Of a DNA stretch of 64,000 nt, positions 31,957 to 40,792 are shown in pieces (position 1 is the stretch's first letter; every line of letters starts with the position of its first letter). The DNA is from Fusarium oxysporum f. sp. lycopersici 4287 (lineage: Eukaryota > Ascomycota > Sordariomycetes > Hypocreales > Nectriaceae): the NCBI RefSeq assembly GCF_000149955.1, contig NC_030990.1:4453482-4517481 (forward strand), in the 5' to 3' direction. The notes below the pieces were generated by a model. The model was not told the DNA's origin. It searched no databases and saw nothing but the letters and a program-made list of their open reading frames with translations. Both the position numbers and the translations under genes were made by a program.

Positions 31957-33026
31957 CTATGTAGTAGGTATAAGTAGAATTTGCAAAGAAAGTTATATAT
32001 TTTATCTTTTAGGATCTCCTTTATTAGTGCTATTTATATCTATCCTAATATTTGCATTAGTTATATAAATTAGTATTCTTCTTTCTAGTTCTTCTCTAGG
32101 AGTTATTCCTTAGTCTTAGGTGCGCTAGTATTATAGTCTAGTTATCTGCTAATTGTATCTGCTCTTTTATTATCTAAGCCTTTTTTATAAATAATTATAA
32201 AATTAAATTTATATAAGTATTTAGCATAGTATAGTTATTATTAATTAAGTTCTTATATTATAATAAAGTATAAAATATTCTAATAGTCAGTATAGACTTT
32301 AATTTAGTATATACTTCCTATAAGGTAGTATCTAAATTCCTTAAAACAGTTAATAATTACTAGGAATTCTTTATTATAGATAGGGTAATTAAGTTCTAGT
32401 CTATATAACTTATGTAAGTAAAACGCAATAGGGTATAACTTGCCTTAATTATCTTATTAACCTATTTATCCTCCTAGTGCAAAGTCTAATAAGTCGGTCT
32501 CTAGTTCTATTTCCTTATTAGGGTTAAATATAACTAGTATAAGTTTACTAAGGATAGCTTATTATAGTTATTTAAATACATCCTAAGCTTCTAGTAATTA
32601 AATAAACTTTTGCTCCTTCTTAGTTAATTCTATAAGAGGGTTTATAATTTTACTAAAGTCTTTAATAAATTATTAGTAGTAGTTAGCAAAGCCTAAGAAG
32701 CTTTATACTTCCTTAACTATAGTAAGTCTTAGCTAATCTGCTACTGCTAAGATTTTCTTTTATTTTATTCTAATTTTGCCTAGGGTAATAATATATCCTA
32801 GGAAGTTTACTTCTTTTATATAAAAGTGACTTTTCTCTAGTTTAACTAGTAGGTTAGCATCTTATAGGGCTTTTAAGACCTTATAGATATATTCCTTATG
32901 TTTTTTTTTATTATCTAAGAAGATTAGGATATTATCTAGGTAGTATATGTTACGACCCTAGCGGTTACATCACGTGTACCTCATTATTTTTCTCCAATCA
33001 CAGGAACGGACCCACCACCTCACATT

Positions 33027-33155
33027 GGACCGACCTTCCAATACTTTCGGTCCAAAGATAAGATAAGGACCGACGACTCTCGTTCAACGGTCCTACAGAC
33101 CGATGCATAAACAATATCGGTCCTGAGGGGACCGACGCCAGCACACTATCGGTCC
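33027..33155. promoter_or_regulatory. Array of GGACCG/CGGTCC sites in the LTR (candidate operator)
   Basis: Seven sites occur in 129 bp: GGACCGAC at 33027-33034, 33067-33074 and 33129-33136, and CGGTCC at 33048-33053, 33088-33093, 33118-33123 and 33150-33155. A partial GACCGA is at 33098-33103. The two orientations largely alternate. They lie just upstream of the TATA box, in U3. CGG triplets in defined orientation and spacing are the usual targets of Zn2Cys6 proteins, and this element carries an antisense gene with a Zn2Cys6 motif. The same array recurs in the 3' LTR (about 40443-40571). Function is inferred. Confidence 0.55.
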
Positions 33156-33171
33156 TCACGAAGACCTCTAG

Positions 33172-33179
33172 TATATATA
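33172..33179 (+). promoter_or_regulatory. TATA box of the skippy-like LTR promoter
   Basis: TATATATA, about 35-42 nt upstream of the presumed transcript 5' end. Confidence 0.6.
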
Positions 33180-33378
33180 CACTCCTTTAGCAGTAGATAG
33201 AACTTAGCTCACCAGCTATCAATAAAACTTCTTTACATTGATCAAGCCTAACACGCATTGAATCTACCATTAAGAGACGTGACACTTCGACAAGCTCAGC
33301 ATCACGCCCTACGCCATCTGCCAACAATAAACCTAGCACGGCTTAGTTTATCCACAGTTGGGAACCAACCGTCACACG

Positions 33379-33387
33379 TTGATAGCT
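33379..33387 (+). other. Self-priming primer-binding site
   Basis: TTGATAGCT starts 2 nt after the 5' LTR and is the exact reverse complement of AGCTATCAA at 33214-33222, the probable 5' end of the genomic RNA. Tf1/sushi-group elements prime reverse transcription from their own RNA 5' end in this way. There is no obvious match to a tRNA 3' end. Confidence 0.6.
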
Positions 33388-33388
33388 C

Positions 33389-35992
33389 TTGTTCAGACCG
33401 TACCGCGTAACGCTGAGCAATACAAACGCAATGTCTGCGAACGTCAACCCCGTCCAACAGCAGAACGCAGCTGCCAACCTTCAGGGTCACCAGCCTGCAG
33501 CACCTGCTAACCCTGCACCGGTCAATCGCCCGCCAACCGATCAGAACATGGACGACGCAGACGACTCTTCCCAGAGTTCCGACGACTCGGAGGTCGAACG
33601 ACTTCGCGAGCAGCTCGGGAACGTCACCAATGAGATGAACGAAATGCGACAGATGCTGGAAGAATTCACCGCTCTGCAGCACCAGCAGAATCAGAGCAAC
33701 AACAACACCCAGCAGGAGATGTACAACCTGGCCTCGGCAGCCAACAATGGGAGAGACCCAGGAGAAGTCCTCAAGCCTAGCCCGCCTGAGTACTTCGACG
33801 GAACCCCGAGCAAGCTACCCACGTTCCTTACTCAAAGCCGAGCCTTCATCACGTACTATCCGAATCAGTTTCGCAACGATTCCGCCAAAGTAATGTACAT
33901 GGCAGGAAGACTCATCAAAACTGCAGCCCAATGGTTTCAACCCATCATGAATGACTACATGACAAACCCACCTTACAAACTACAACCACGAACCGCTTTA
34001 CTCTTCGGAGAAAACGGACGTCACGAGATGGAAGAAGCACTCAAAATGGCGTTCGGAACCATTGACGAAAAAGGCCAAGCAGAAAGGAAAATCAAAACAC
34101 TTAAGCAAACCGGATCAGCATCTACCCTAGGAGTTGAGTTTTTGCAACTCGCAAGCAAGCTACCCTGGGACCAAGACGTATTGATGTCATTTTTCTTCGA
34201 CGCACTCAAAGAACAAGTCCAACAAGAATTATGGGAGAAAGATCGACCCAGGACATTGGTCGAATACATCAATATGGCAGTCAAAATCGATGACCGACAA
34301 TTCGCATGGAGAACTCGTAACTCACGAGGAAACAAGGGACGACAAGACAATAAACCTAGATACCATGCCAACCAAGGGAGAACTCGACAAACTGACACGT
34401 CCTACGGCACCGAAGCAGGACCAATGGCTATAGGAATGACTAAACGAGACAAGTCCAAAGTCACTTGCTACAACTGTGGCAAGAAAGGACACTACGAACG
34501 AGAATGTAAGAACCCCGTCAAAACTAACCAAAAATACAGACCTGTTCCAGAAGGTAAGAAAATCAACATGGTCAAGAAAAACGAAGAACCTCAGATGGCA
34601 ATCAAAACCATCAACATGACTCGAAAAGACGGATACGATATGACACAAGCAAAGTACATCAACAACTTCGATCCAACCCTCGATGTACACGACCCGTTCC
34701 TTAGCAAAGAAGAAACCCTCGAAAAATACTATTCCAAACTGGAACCAGAACAACGACCTGTTCTAGGACATACGGCCCCAACCACAGAAGTTCTCTATTC
34801 ACGAAGCAAGGAAGAAAAAAGAGAGAAAAGAAACAACCGCGAACAGAAGAAACGGCAACAGGCCAAAAAAGACAAAACAATTGAGTTAGAATGGGTACCA
34901 GTACCCGAGCACAACCAACAACCCACCAAAGGAAAATCCATTTTTATGGTCAGAAAGGGAAAGGAAATTGCCCCTAAAACGGACAATGAACCTAGTACCA
35001 AGGAGGTCAACCAGGAAATCGACAACATTCCTGTCAAAGTCACCTCACGACGACCAAACCGACATACCAATGATCCCAATTACTTGGAATCCTGCAGAGT
35101 TCAAAGGGAGTCCGACGCCAGGAAACTCAGGAATAAGAACGAGAAAACAATCTGGAACACCCCTATCGTACCACAATACGATGAATTCAACCAACGTTTC
35201 TGGACCAACAAACACCAGAAATATACGGAACTCGCCAGGGAACGAGCCATCACGGAACAAGATGACGACATCTACATCCGAGCGTACACAAAAGAAATGT
35301 TGGAAGACCCTACAACTCCAGAAGAACGTATGCAAGCGGAAAAGGACCTAAGGAGGTACCCTAATCACCCGAACCACAAGCAGATATCATGGGTATCATG
35401 CACACGACACTACTGCTCGAGACACCAGCAAGATAAGATAGCAAACGATTGCTTCCCAGTACAAGTTCCGGAACATCAAGAACAGAAACCCTACCTGATA
35501 ATCGACACAGTTGGGTACCGAGTTACAAAGAAATACAGGGGATCTCAAGTAGCAAAACTAGAAGCTCACACAGAAACACGAGAACGAGCTCTAGCACATA
35601 TTCAAAATTCTAGACACGTCTCTCAGTGGAGACAACGGGTACAGCAGGAAGTCGAGATCGCCGAAGACGAAACACTCGACCAAGAACTCAGTCAAATCAA
35701 TCAGGACATCACCCGATGGGAAGGAGAACTATCCCAAGATGAACAAGATATCCTTCGACAGCTAGACAAGCAACAGTTGCAAGAACGATTGATACAAACT
35801 GAAGAAGAAAAAGGAAGACCCCTCACTGAAGGAGAAAAAGCAGACATCATCCTAGACCACGAGGTAGGAAAGATGGAAGCTGCTTATCAACAAAAATTAG
35901 CCACCCAGAACGAATGTCCCGACGACATCAACTGCACCAAGAGCGAATGCAGCATGGATCACCCATGGGGAAAAGGCACGCGCCATCTGTAA
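33389..35992 (+). CDS. Gag polyprotein of the skippy-like element
   Basis: An open frame of 867 codons from the start of the interior. The first ATG in good position is at 33431 (MSANVNPVQQQNAAA). The N-terminal third has a Gln/Asn-rich stretch and a short coiled coil (about 70-105), then the retrotransposon Gag/capsid core (PPEYFDGTPSKLPTFLTQ through FAWRTRNSRGNK). A CCHC zinc knuckle, CYNCGKKGHYEREC, follows near residue 360. The long charged C-terminal region is larger than in most gypsy Gags. Gag forms the cytoplasmic virus-like particle and packages element RNA. The frame overlaps pol by 79 nt. Confidence 0.9.
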   Translation: MFRPYRVTLSNTNAMSANVNPVQQQNAAANLQGHQPAAPANPAPVNRPPTDQNMDDADDSSQSSDDSEVERLREQLGNVTNEMNEMRQMLEEFTALQHQQNQSNNNTQQEMYNLASAANNGRDPGEVLKPSPPEYFDGTPSKLPTFLTQSRAFITYYPNQFRNDSAKVMYMAGRLIKTAAQWFQPIMNDYMTNPPYKLQPRTALLFGENGRHEMEEALKMAFGTIDEKGQAERKIKTLKQTGSASTLGVEFLQLASKLPWDQDVLMSFFFDALKEQVQQELWEKDRPRTLVEYINMAVKIDDRQFAWRTRNSRGNKGRQDNKPRYHANQGRTRQTDTSYGTEAGPMAIGMTKRDKSKVTCYNCGKKGHYERECKNPVKTNQKYRPVPEGKKINMVKKNEEPQMAIKTINMTRKDGYDMTQAKYINNFDPTLDVHDPFLSKEETLEKYYSKLEPEQRPVLGHTAPTTEVLYSRSKEEKREKRNNREQKKRQQAKKDKTIELEWVPVPEHNQQPTKGKSIFMVRKGKEIAPKTDNEPSTKEVNQEIDNIPVKVTSRRPNRHTNDPNYLESCRVQRESDARKLRNKNEKTIWNTPIVPQYDEFNQRFWTNKHQKYTELARERAITEQDDDIYIRAYTKEMLEDPTTPEERMQAEKDLRRYPNHPNHKQISWVSCTRHYCSRHQQDKIANDCFPVQVPEHQEQKPYLIIDTVGYRVTKKYRGSQVAKLEAHTETRERALAHIQNSRHVSQWRQRVQQEVEIAEDETLDQELSQINQDITRWEGELSQDEQDILRQLDKQQLQERLIQTEEEKGRPLTEGEKADIILDHEVGKMEAAYQQKLATQNECPDDINCTKSECSMDHPWGKGTRHL

Positions 35993-38900
35993 CGGAGCGA
36001 CAGATAGGCGAGAAATCAGAGGCTAAACTACCTAAGAAAGCTCTGAGAATGGCAACGAAAGGACGCCAACGAACCTGCCTAGAACTAAAAGTCAGAATCA
36101 AGGGCAAGTGGCTAAGTGCACTTGTAGATAGCGGAGCCGACATGAACTTCATTTCCCCTACAACGGTTAATGAACTAAGGCTACCATGGAAGGACAAGAA
36201 CGACCCATATACAGTACATGACGGACAAGGAGAAACCTATCTTTACGAAAACGGAAATATCACCAGAGAGATTGATCACCTCAAGGTATTCGTTAACGGA
36301 AAAAACCAAGGTATCGACTTCGACATCATCCCAGTATGGAGATACGATCTAGTACTCGGATACCCATGGCTATTACGCTACAACCCACAATTCAACTGGA
36401 GAACTGGCCAGGTGGACTGCGAAGACCACCCTTCAGATGATGAAAGCGATTCAGGCTACGACACGAGATCTCGAACTTCGACTGAAGAGAGCAGCGAAGA
36501 CAGGAGCGGCAAAGTACCGCCCATTCCAAAAGGAACACGACACAAGTACCACAAAGGCAAGGTTAAATGCATCAGACGAACGATAGCATCTCTCAAAGGA
36601 CAGTTCAAACAACTGGACCAAGACATCAAGCAAATGAAACAGATTGCCGCGAAGGAATCTGACGAACGACTCAAGAACATACCACCGGAGTATCGTATCT
36701 ATGAGAAATTGTTTCAAGAGGAACTAGACACAAAGTTACCCCAACACACGGACTACGATATTGAAATCGTACTAAAGGATGGAAAGAACCCGAAATTCTT
36801 CCCCATCTATAATCTATCTCAAGATGAGCTAGGAACGCTCAGAGAATGGATAAACGACATGATACGGAAAGGATACATTAGACCATCAAAATCCTCAGCA
36901 GGATTCCCGGTCATGTTCGTACCAAAACCCAATTCGAACAAACTACGACTTGTAGTGGATTACCGACAACTTAACGAAATCACGGAAAAGGACAGAACAC
37001 CGTTACCACTCATCACCGAACTCAAGGACCGTCTATTCGGCAAAAAATGGTTTACCGCCCTCGATCTCAAATCTGCTTACAATCTCATTCGAATCAAAGA
37101 AGGCGACGAATGGAAAACAGCCTTTCGAACGAAATACGGACTATTCGAATACTTGGTTATGCCTTTTGGATTAACCAACGCACCCGCAGTATTCCAACGC
37201 ATGATCACGAACGTACTTCGAGAATACCTTGACATCTTTGTAGTCTGCTACCTAGACGATATCCTCATCTTCTCTGACACAGAAGAAGAGCACACAGAAC
37301 ACGTCCACAAGGTTTTGAAAGCACTGCAAGACGCCAACATGCTCGTCGAACCCACCAAAAGTCACTTTCATCAGTCTCAAGTAACGTACTTAGGACATGA
37401 AATCTCGCACAACGAAATCAGGATGGACAGACGAAAGATAGCAGCAGTCGCTGAATGGAAAGTCCCAACATCGGTAAAAGAAACCCAATCCTTCTTAGGA
37501 TTCGCCAACTACTACCGACGATTCATCAAAGACTTCAGTAAAACCGCTATCCCACTCACGGAAATCACCAAAAAGGATAAACAATTCCAATGGAACGACA
37601 AGGCACAAGAAGCTTTCGAGAAGCTTAAATCAGCCATCACAAGCGAACCCGTCCTTGTTATGTTTGACCCCGACCGGCAAGTTGAACTCGAGACCGATGC
37701 TTCCGACTTCGCCTTGGGAGGACAAATAGGACAACGAGACGACAACGGTGTACTACACCCTATTGCTTTCTACTCTCATAAGATGCACGGAGCAGAACTC
37801 AACTACCCCATCTATGACAAAGAATTCCTAGCTATCGTCAACTGCTTTAAGGAATTCAGGCACTACCTCAGAGGAAGCAAACACCCAGTGAAAGTGTTCA
37901 CCGATCACAAAAACATAGCTTACTTTGCAACGACGCAAGAGCTAAACCGACGACAATTACGCTACGCCGAATACCTATGTGAATTCGACTTCACCATAGC
38001 GCACTGTAAAGGAACAGACAATGGACGCGCAGACGCCATTAGTCGACGACCAGACTTTGACACTGGAACTGTCAAGACCAAGGAACAACTCTTGGAAACC
38101 AACTCTAAGGGAGAATATCAGTTCACACAACCTGTCAAAACCATCGCCTTAACCCGCAAAGGAATAACAGAAGAAGAGAAACAACGCTACATCGGATTCA
38201 AGAAGTACATCTCGATGCAACAACTAAAAGAACACCATCGAGACATGCACGAGAAACCCGAAGAAGCCAGCGCAAGCCATCTTTCTTGGTATTTCGGATC
38301 AGGAAGAGATGAACGAATCAGACAAATCATGGACAAATGCCCAACCTGCAAACAAAAACCACAGGGATGGAGATACCCGATACAATCCCTCACAGACCAA
38401 GATGAACAAGAAAGAGTGGAACAAGAATTTATCTACGAAATCCACGCACACCCATTACATGGACACCAAGGAGTCACGAAAACAATGAAACGACTTCAAG
38501 AACTAGGCTACCGCCATTTCAAAAAGGGACAAGTTGAAAAAGTCATAAAACAATGCGATTTGTGTGCAAAAACAAAGGCGCAAAGACACAAACCCTATGG
38601 ACAACTACAGCCCTTACCAGTAGCACAACGACCTTGGGACTCGATCACAATGGACTTCATAACCAAACTACCTTTGTCAGAAGAACCCTCAACCGGAATC
38701 TTCTATGACAGTATCATGGTTATTGTTGACCGACTCACAAAGTTCTCTTACTACCTACCCTACAGAGAAGCAACAGACGCAGAAGAACTTTCTTATGTTT
38801 TTTACAGACACATTGTTAGCATACACGGGTTACCTACGGAAATCCTTTCGGATAGAGGACCTACGTTTGCAGCAACATTTTGGCAATCACTTATGGCACG

Positions 38901-39717
38901 ACTTGGACTGAACCACCGACTCACGACAGCGTTTCGACCGCAAGTCGATGGACAAACCGAACGAATGAACCAAGTACTTGAACAGTACTTACGGTGTTAC
39001 ATCAACTACGAACAGAACGATTGGGTTGAGAAACTACCAATAGCCCAACTAGCCTACAACACCGCCTACAACGAAAGTACGAAGCTTACACCAGCCTACG
39101 CAAATTTCGGTTTCACACCAAACGCATACCACAATGCACGACCAGAGAAGTCAATCAATCCAGCCGCCATTATCAAAAGCGAAGACATGCAGGATCTACA
39201 TGAATATCTGAAGACAGAACTCGAATTTGTTAGAAAACGCATGAAAAATTACTATGACCCAAAACGGTTGAAGGGACCAACCTTTTCGGAGGGAGACATG
39301 GTCTACCTAGCCACAAAAAACATCAAAACAGACCGACCAAGTCACAAATTGGACTACAAATTCATCGGACCTTACAAGGTACTACAAAAAATCTCAGAAA
39401 ACAACTACAAACTGGACCTACCACCGAAAGTTAGGCTCCATCCGATCTTTCACGTTTCATTACTCGAATCAGCAGCGGACACAATACAAGTCAAAACAGG
39501 CAACGAACCACGAGAAATCTCAGGACCAGAAGTCTATGAAGCAGAGGCTATCAGGGACACCCGCAAAATAAACGGTCAAAGAGAATACTTGATAAAATGG
39601 AAAAACTACCCAGAAAATGAAAATACATGGGAACCACCAAAACACCTCGTTAATGCCCAGCGACTTCTGAAGGATTTTCATCAACGGGCTCGAAAAAAGG
39701 AACGTCGCCCAAAATAG
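35914..39717 (+). CDS. Pol polyprotein of the skippy-like element (PR-RT-RH-IN-chromodomain)
   Basis: 1,267 codons in the -1 frame relative to gag, overlapping it at 35914-35992, so expression may need -1 frameshifting. Domains in order are the aspartic protease (LVDSGADMNF, about 70), reverse transcriptase (VDYRQLN, then YLDDILIFS near 450), RNase H (ETDASDFALGG, then TDHKNIAYF), and integrase with an HHCC finger (HPLHGHQG ... CDLCAKTK). The integrase D,D-35-E core has MDFITKLP, ILSDRGPTF and DGQTERMNQVLEQYL. A C-terminal chromodomain (YEAEAIRDTR ... EYLIKWKNYPENENTWEP) marks it as a chromovirus and may direct integration to marked chromatin. All catalytic residues are present. The last 68 nt overlap the antisense gene tail-to-tail. 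Confidence 0.93.
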   Translation: MSRRHQLHQERMQHGSPMGKRHAPSVTERQIGEKSEAKLPKKALRMATKGRQRTCLELKVRIKGKWLSALVDSGADMNFISPTTVNELRLPWKDKNDPYTVHDGQGETYLYENGNITREIDHLKVFVNGKNQGIDFDIIPVWRYDLVLGYPWLLRYNPQFNWRTGQVDCEDHPSDDESDSGYDTRSRTSTEESSEDRSGKVPPIPKGTRHKYHKGKVKCIRRTIASLKGQFKQLDQDIKQMKQIAAKESDERLKNIPPEYRIYEKLFQEELDTKLPQHTDYDIEIVLKDGKNPKFFPIYNLSQDELGTLREWINDMIRKGYIRPSKSSAGFPVMFVPKPNSNKLRLVVDYRQLNEITEKDRTPLPLITELKDRLFGKKWFTALDLKSAYNLIRIKEGDEWKTAFRTKYGLFEYLVMPFGLTNAPAVFQRMITNVLREYLDIFVVCYLDDILIFSDTEEEHTEHVHKVLKALQDANMLVEPTKSHFHQSQVTYLGHEISHNEIRMDRRKIAAVAEWKVPTSVKETQSFLGFANYYRRFIKDFSKTAIPLTEITKKDKQFQWNDKAQEAFEKLKSAITSEPVLVMFDPDRQVELETDASDFALGGQIGQRDDNGVLHPIAFYSHKMHGAELNYPIYDKEFLAIVNCFKEFRHYLRGSKHPVKVFTDHKNIAYFATTQELNRRQLRYAEYLCEFDFTIAHCKGTDNGRADAISRRPDFDTGTVKTKEQLLETNSKGEYQFTQPVKTIALTRKGITEEEKQRYIGFKKYISMQQLKEHHRDMHEKPEEASASHLSWYFGSGRDERIRQIMDKCPTCKQKPQGWRYPIQSLTDQDEQERVEQEFIYEIHAHPLHGHQGVTKTMKRLQELGYRHFKKGQVEKVIKQCDLCAKTKAQRHKPYGQLQPLPVAQRPWDSITMDFITKLPLSEEPSTGIFYDSIMVIVDRLTKFSYYLPYREATDAEELSYVFYRHIVSIHGLPTEILSDRGPTFAATFWQSLMARLGLNHRLTTAFRPQVDGQTERMNQVLEQYLRCYINYEQNDWVEKLPIAQLAYNTAYNESTKLTPAYANFGFTPNAYHNARPEKSINPAAIIKSEDMQDLHEYLKTELEFVRKRMKNYYDPKRLKGPTFSEGDMVYLATKNIKTDRPSHKLDYKFIGPYKVLQKISENNYKLDLPPKVRLHPIFHVSLLESAADTIQVKTGNEPREISGPEVYEAEAIRDTRKINGQREYLIKWKNYPENENTWEPPKHLVNAQRLLKDFHQRARKKERRPK

Positions 39718-40249
39718 AATTCCAATCGATCATGTCCACGGCACCCAGGGACTGAGCATTAGAAATCACCACGGACTCGTCCTGGAGCTCACCAGACTCC
39801 TCCTGGGATTGCATCCCACGAGCAAACAACTCATCACCCTTCTTCTTCAACAAACGCTTCTGACTGCGAATACGAGCCAATTTCGCCATAGCAGCTTCAA
39901 GAGCCTTTTCAGCTTGCTCTTCCTCCTTCTCCAACTTAACGCGAGCTTTCATGTTCTTTTCCACTATTCGAAGAAAAGAACGTCAGAACAACATCAGAAA
40001 CAGAAAACAAAAAAAAAAAAAACGGAACATACAGTAGGAAGCAACACCCGAACCATCGCACACCACCTTGGCCTCAGTACAATTCTGGCACCGATGAGAT
40101 TGATCGCCTTTGACCTGACAAGAAAGGCCCTTGCGGAAACAACGGGAACACGGCATGATCTCGTCACCAAACCTGACAATGTACTCAGAAAGTTTGACGG
40201 CCTCTAACGTTTTCGGATGAGGTTTGCTTTTGGAAACACGACCTGACAT
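39650..40249 (-). CDS. Antisense spliced Zn2Cys6/coiled-coil gene inside the skippy-like element
   Basis: Exon 1 is 40033-40249 and exon 2 is 39650-39963, both minus strand. The 69-nt intron (39964-40032) has GTATGT and TTCGAATAG boundaries. Joined, they give 176 aa without interruption. Residues 34-64 have cysteines at 34, 37, 44, 54, 57 and 64, i.e. C-X2-C-X6-C-X9-C-X2-C-X6-C, the fungal binuclear zinc-cluster pattern. Unlike GAL4-type proteins, the segment between C37 and C44 has only two basic residues. Residues about 74-115 form a Lys/Glu-rich coiled coil (KARVKLEKEEEQAEKALEA) suited to dimerisation. The rest is acidic with hydrophobic patches (VDMIDWNSILGDVPFFEP), like an activation region. 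It lies between pol and the 3' LTR. A DNA-binding role is inference. Confidence 0.72.
39964..40032 (-). other. Intron of the antisense gene
   Basis: 69 nt, GTATGTTCC donor, a long T tract on the minus strand, AATAG acceptor. Removal joins exon 1 (phase 1) to exon 2 (phase 2) and restores one frame. Confidence 0.65.
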
Positions 40250-40363
40250 TTTGTCAGCATTGAAAATAAAAAAACAAGACTAGGTTTGACTCACGACCAA
40301 CGGATGGAAGAAACGACGGTTATGCAGGTCTTGAGGACAAGACCCAACGGAGGGGAGAGATCG

Positions 40364-40792
40364 TGTTACGACCCTAGCGGTTACATCACGTGTACCTCAT
40401 TATTTTTCTCCAATCACAGGAACGGACCCACCACCTCACATTGGACCGACCTTCCAATACTTTCGGTCCAAAGATAAGATAAGGACCGACGACTCTCGTT
40501 CAACGGTCCTACAGACCGATGCATAAACAATATCGGTCCTGAGGGGACCGACGCCAGCACACTATCGGTCCTCACGAAGACCTCTAGTATATATACACTC
40601 CTTTAGCAGTAGATAGAACTTAGCTCACCAGCTATCAATAAAACTTCTTTACATTGATCAAGCCTAACACGCATTGAATCTACCATTAAGAGACGTGACA
40701 CTTCGACAAGCTCAGCATCACGCCCTACGCCATCTGCCAACAATAAACCTAGCACGGCTTAGTTTATCCACAGTTGGGAACCAACCGTCACA
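40364..40792 (+). repeat. 3' LTR of the skippy-like element
   Basis: 429 bp, apparently identical to the 5' LTR. It also lies 115 bp upstream of the start codon of the antisense gene (40249), so it could supply that gene's promoter. Confidence 0.95.

Larger units (their letters stand above)
32948..33376 (+). repeat. 5' LTR of the skippy-like element
   Basis: 429 bp, TGTTACGACC to CCGTCACA. It contains a TATA box (TATATATA, 33172-33179) and, upstream of it, an array of GGACCG/CGGTCC sites. The likely transcription start is near AGCTATCAA (33214-33222). Confidence 0.95.
32948..40792 (+). mobile_element. skippy-like: Skippy-like Ty3/gypsy retrotransposon (chromovirus), complete, 7,845 bp
   Basis: 429-bp LTRs at 32948-33376 and 40364-40792 appear identical by eye, and the flanking 5-bp duplication GTATA is perfect (32943-32947 and 40793-40797). 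Length and LTR size agree with what I remember for skippy of F. oxysporum (about 7.8 kb, 429-bp LTRs). Gag and pol frames are open and overlap with a -1 shift. A spliced antisense gene lies between pol and the 3' LTR. Sequence is not AT-enriched, so the copy postdates RIP of its host element B and may be active. The primer-binding site suggests Tf1/sushi-type self-priming. Confidence 0.93.

Noticed and set aside
34322..35335. Minus-strand frames of 94-143 codons opposite the skippy-like gag
   Set aside because: No conserved motif or splice logic, unlike the antisense gene near the 3' LTR. They are shadows of the strongly biased gag sequence.
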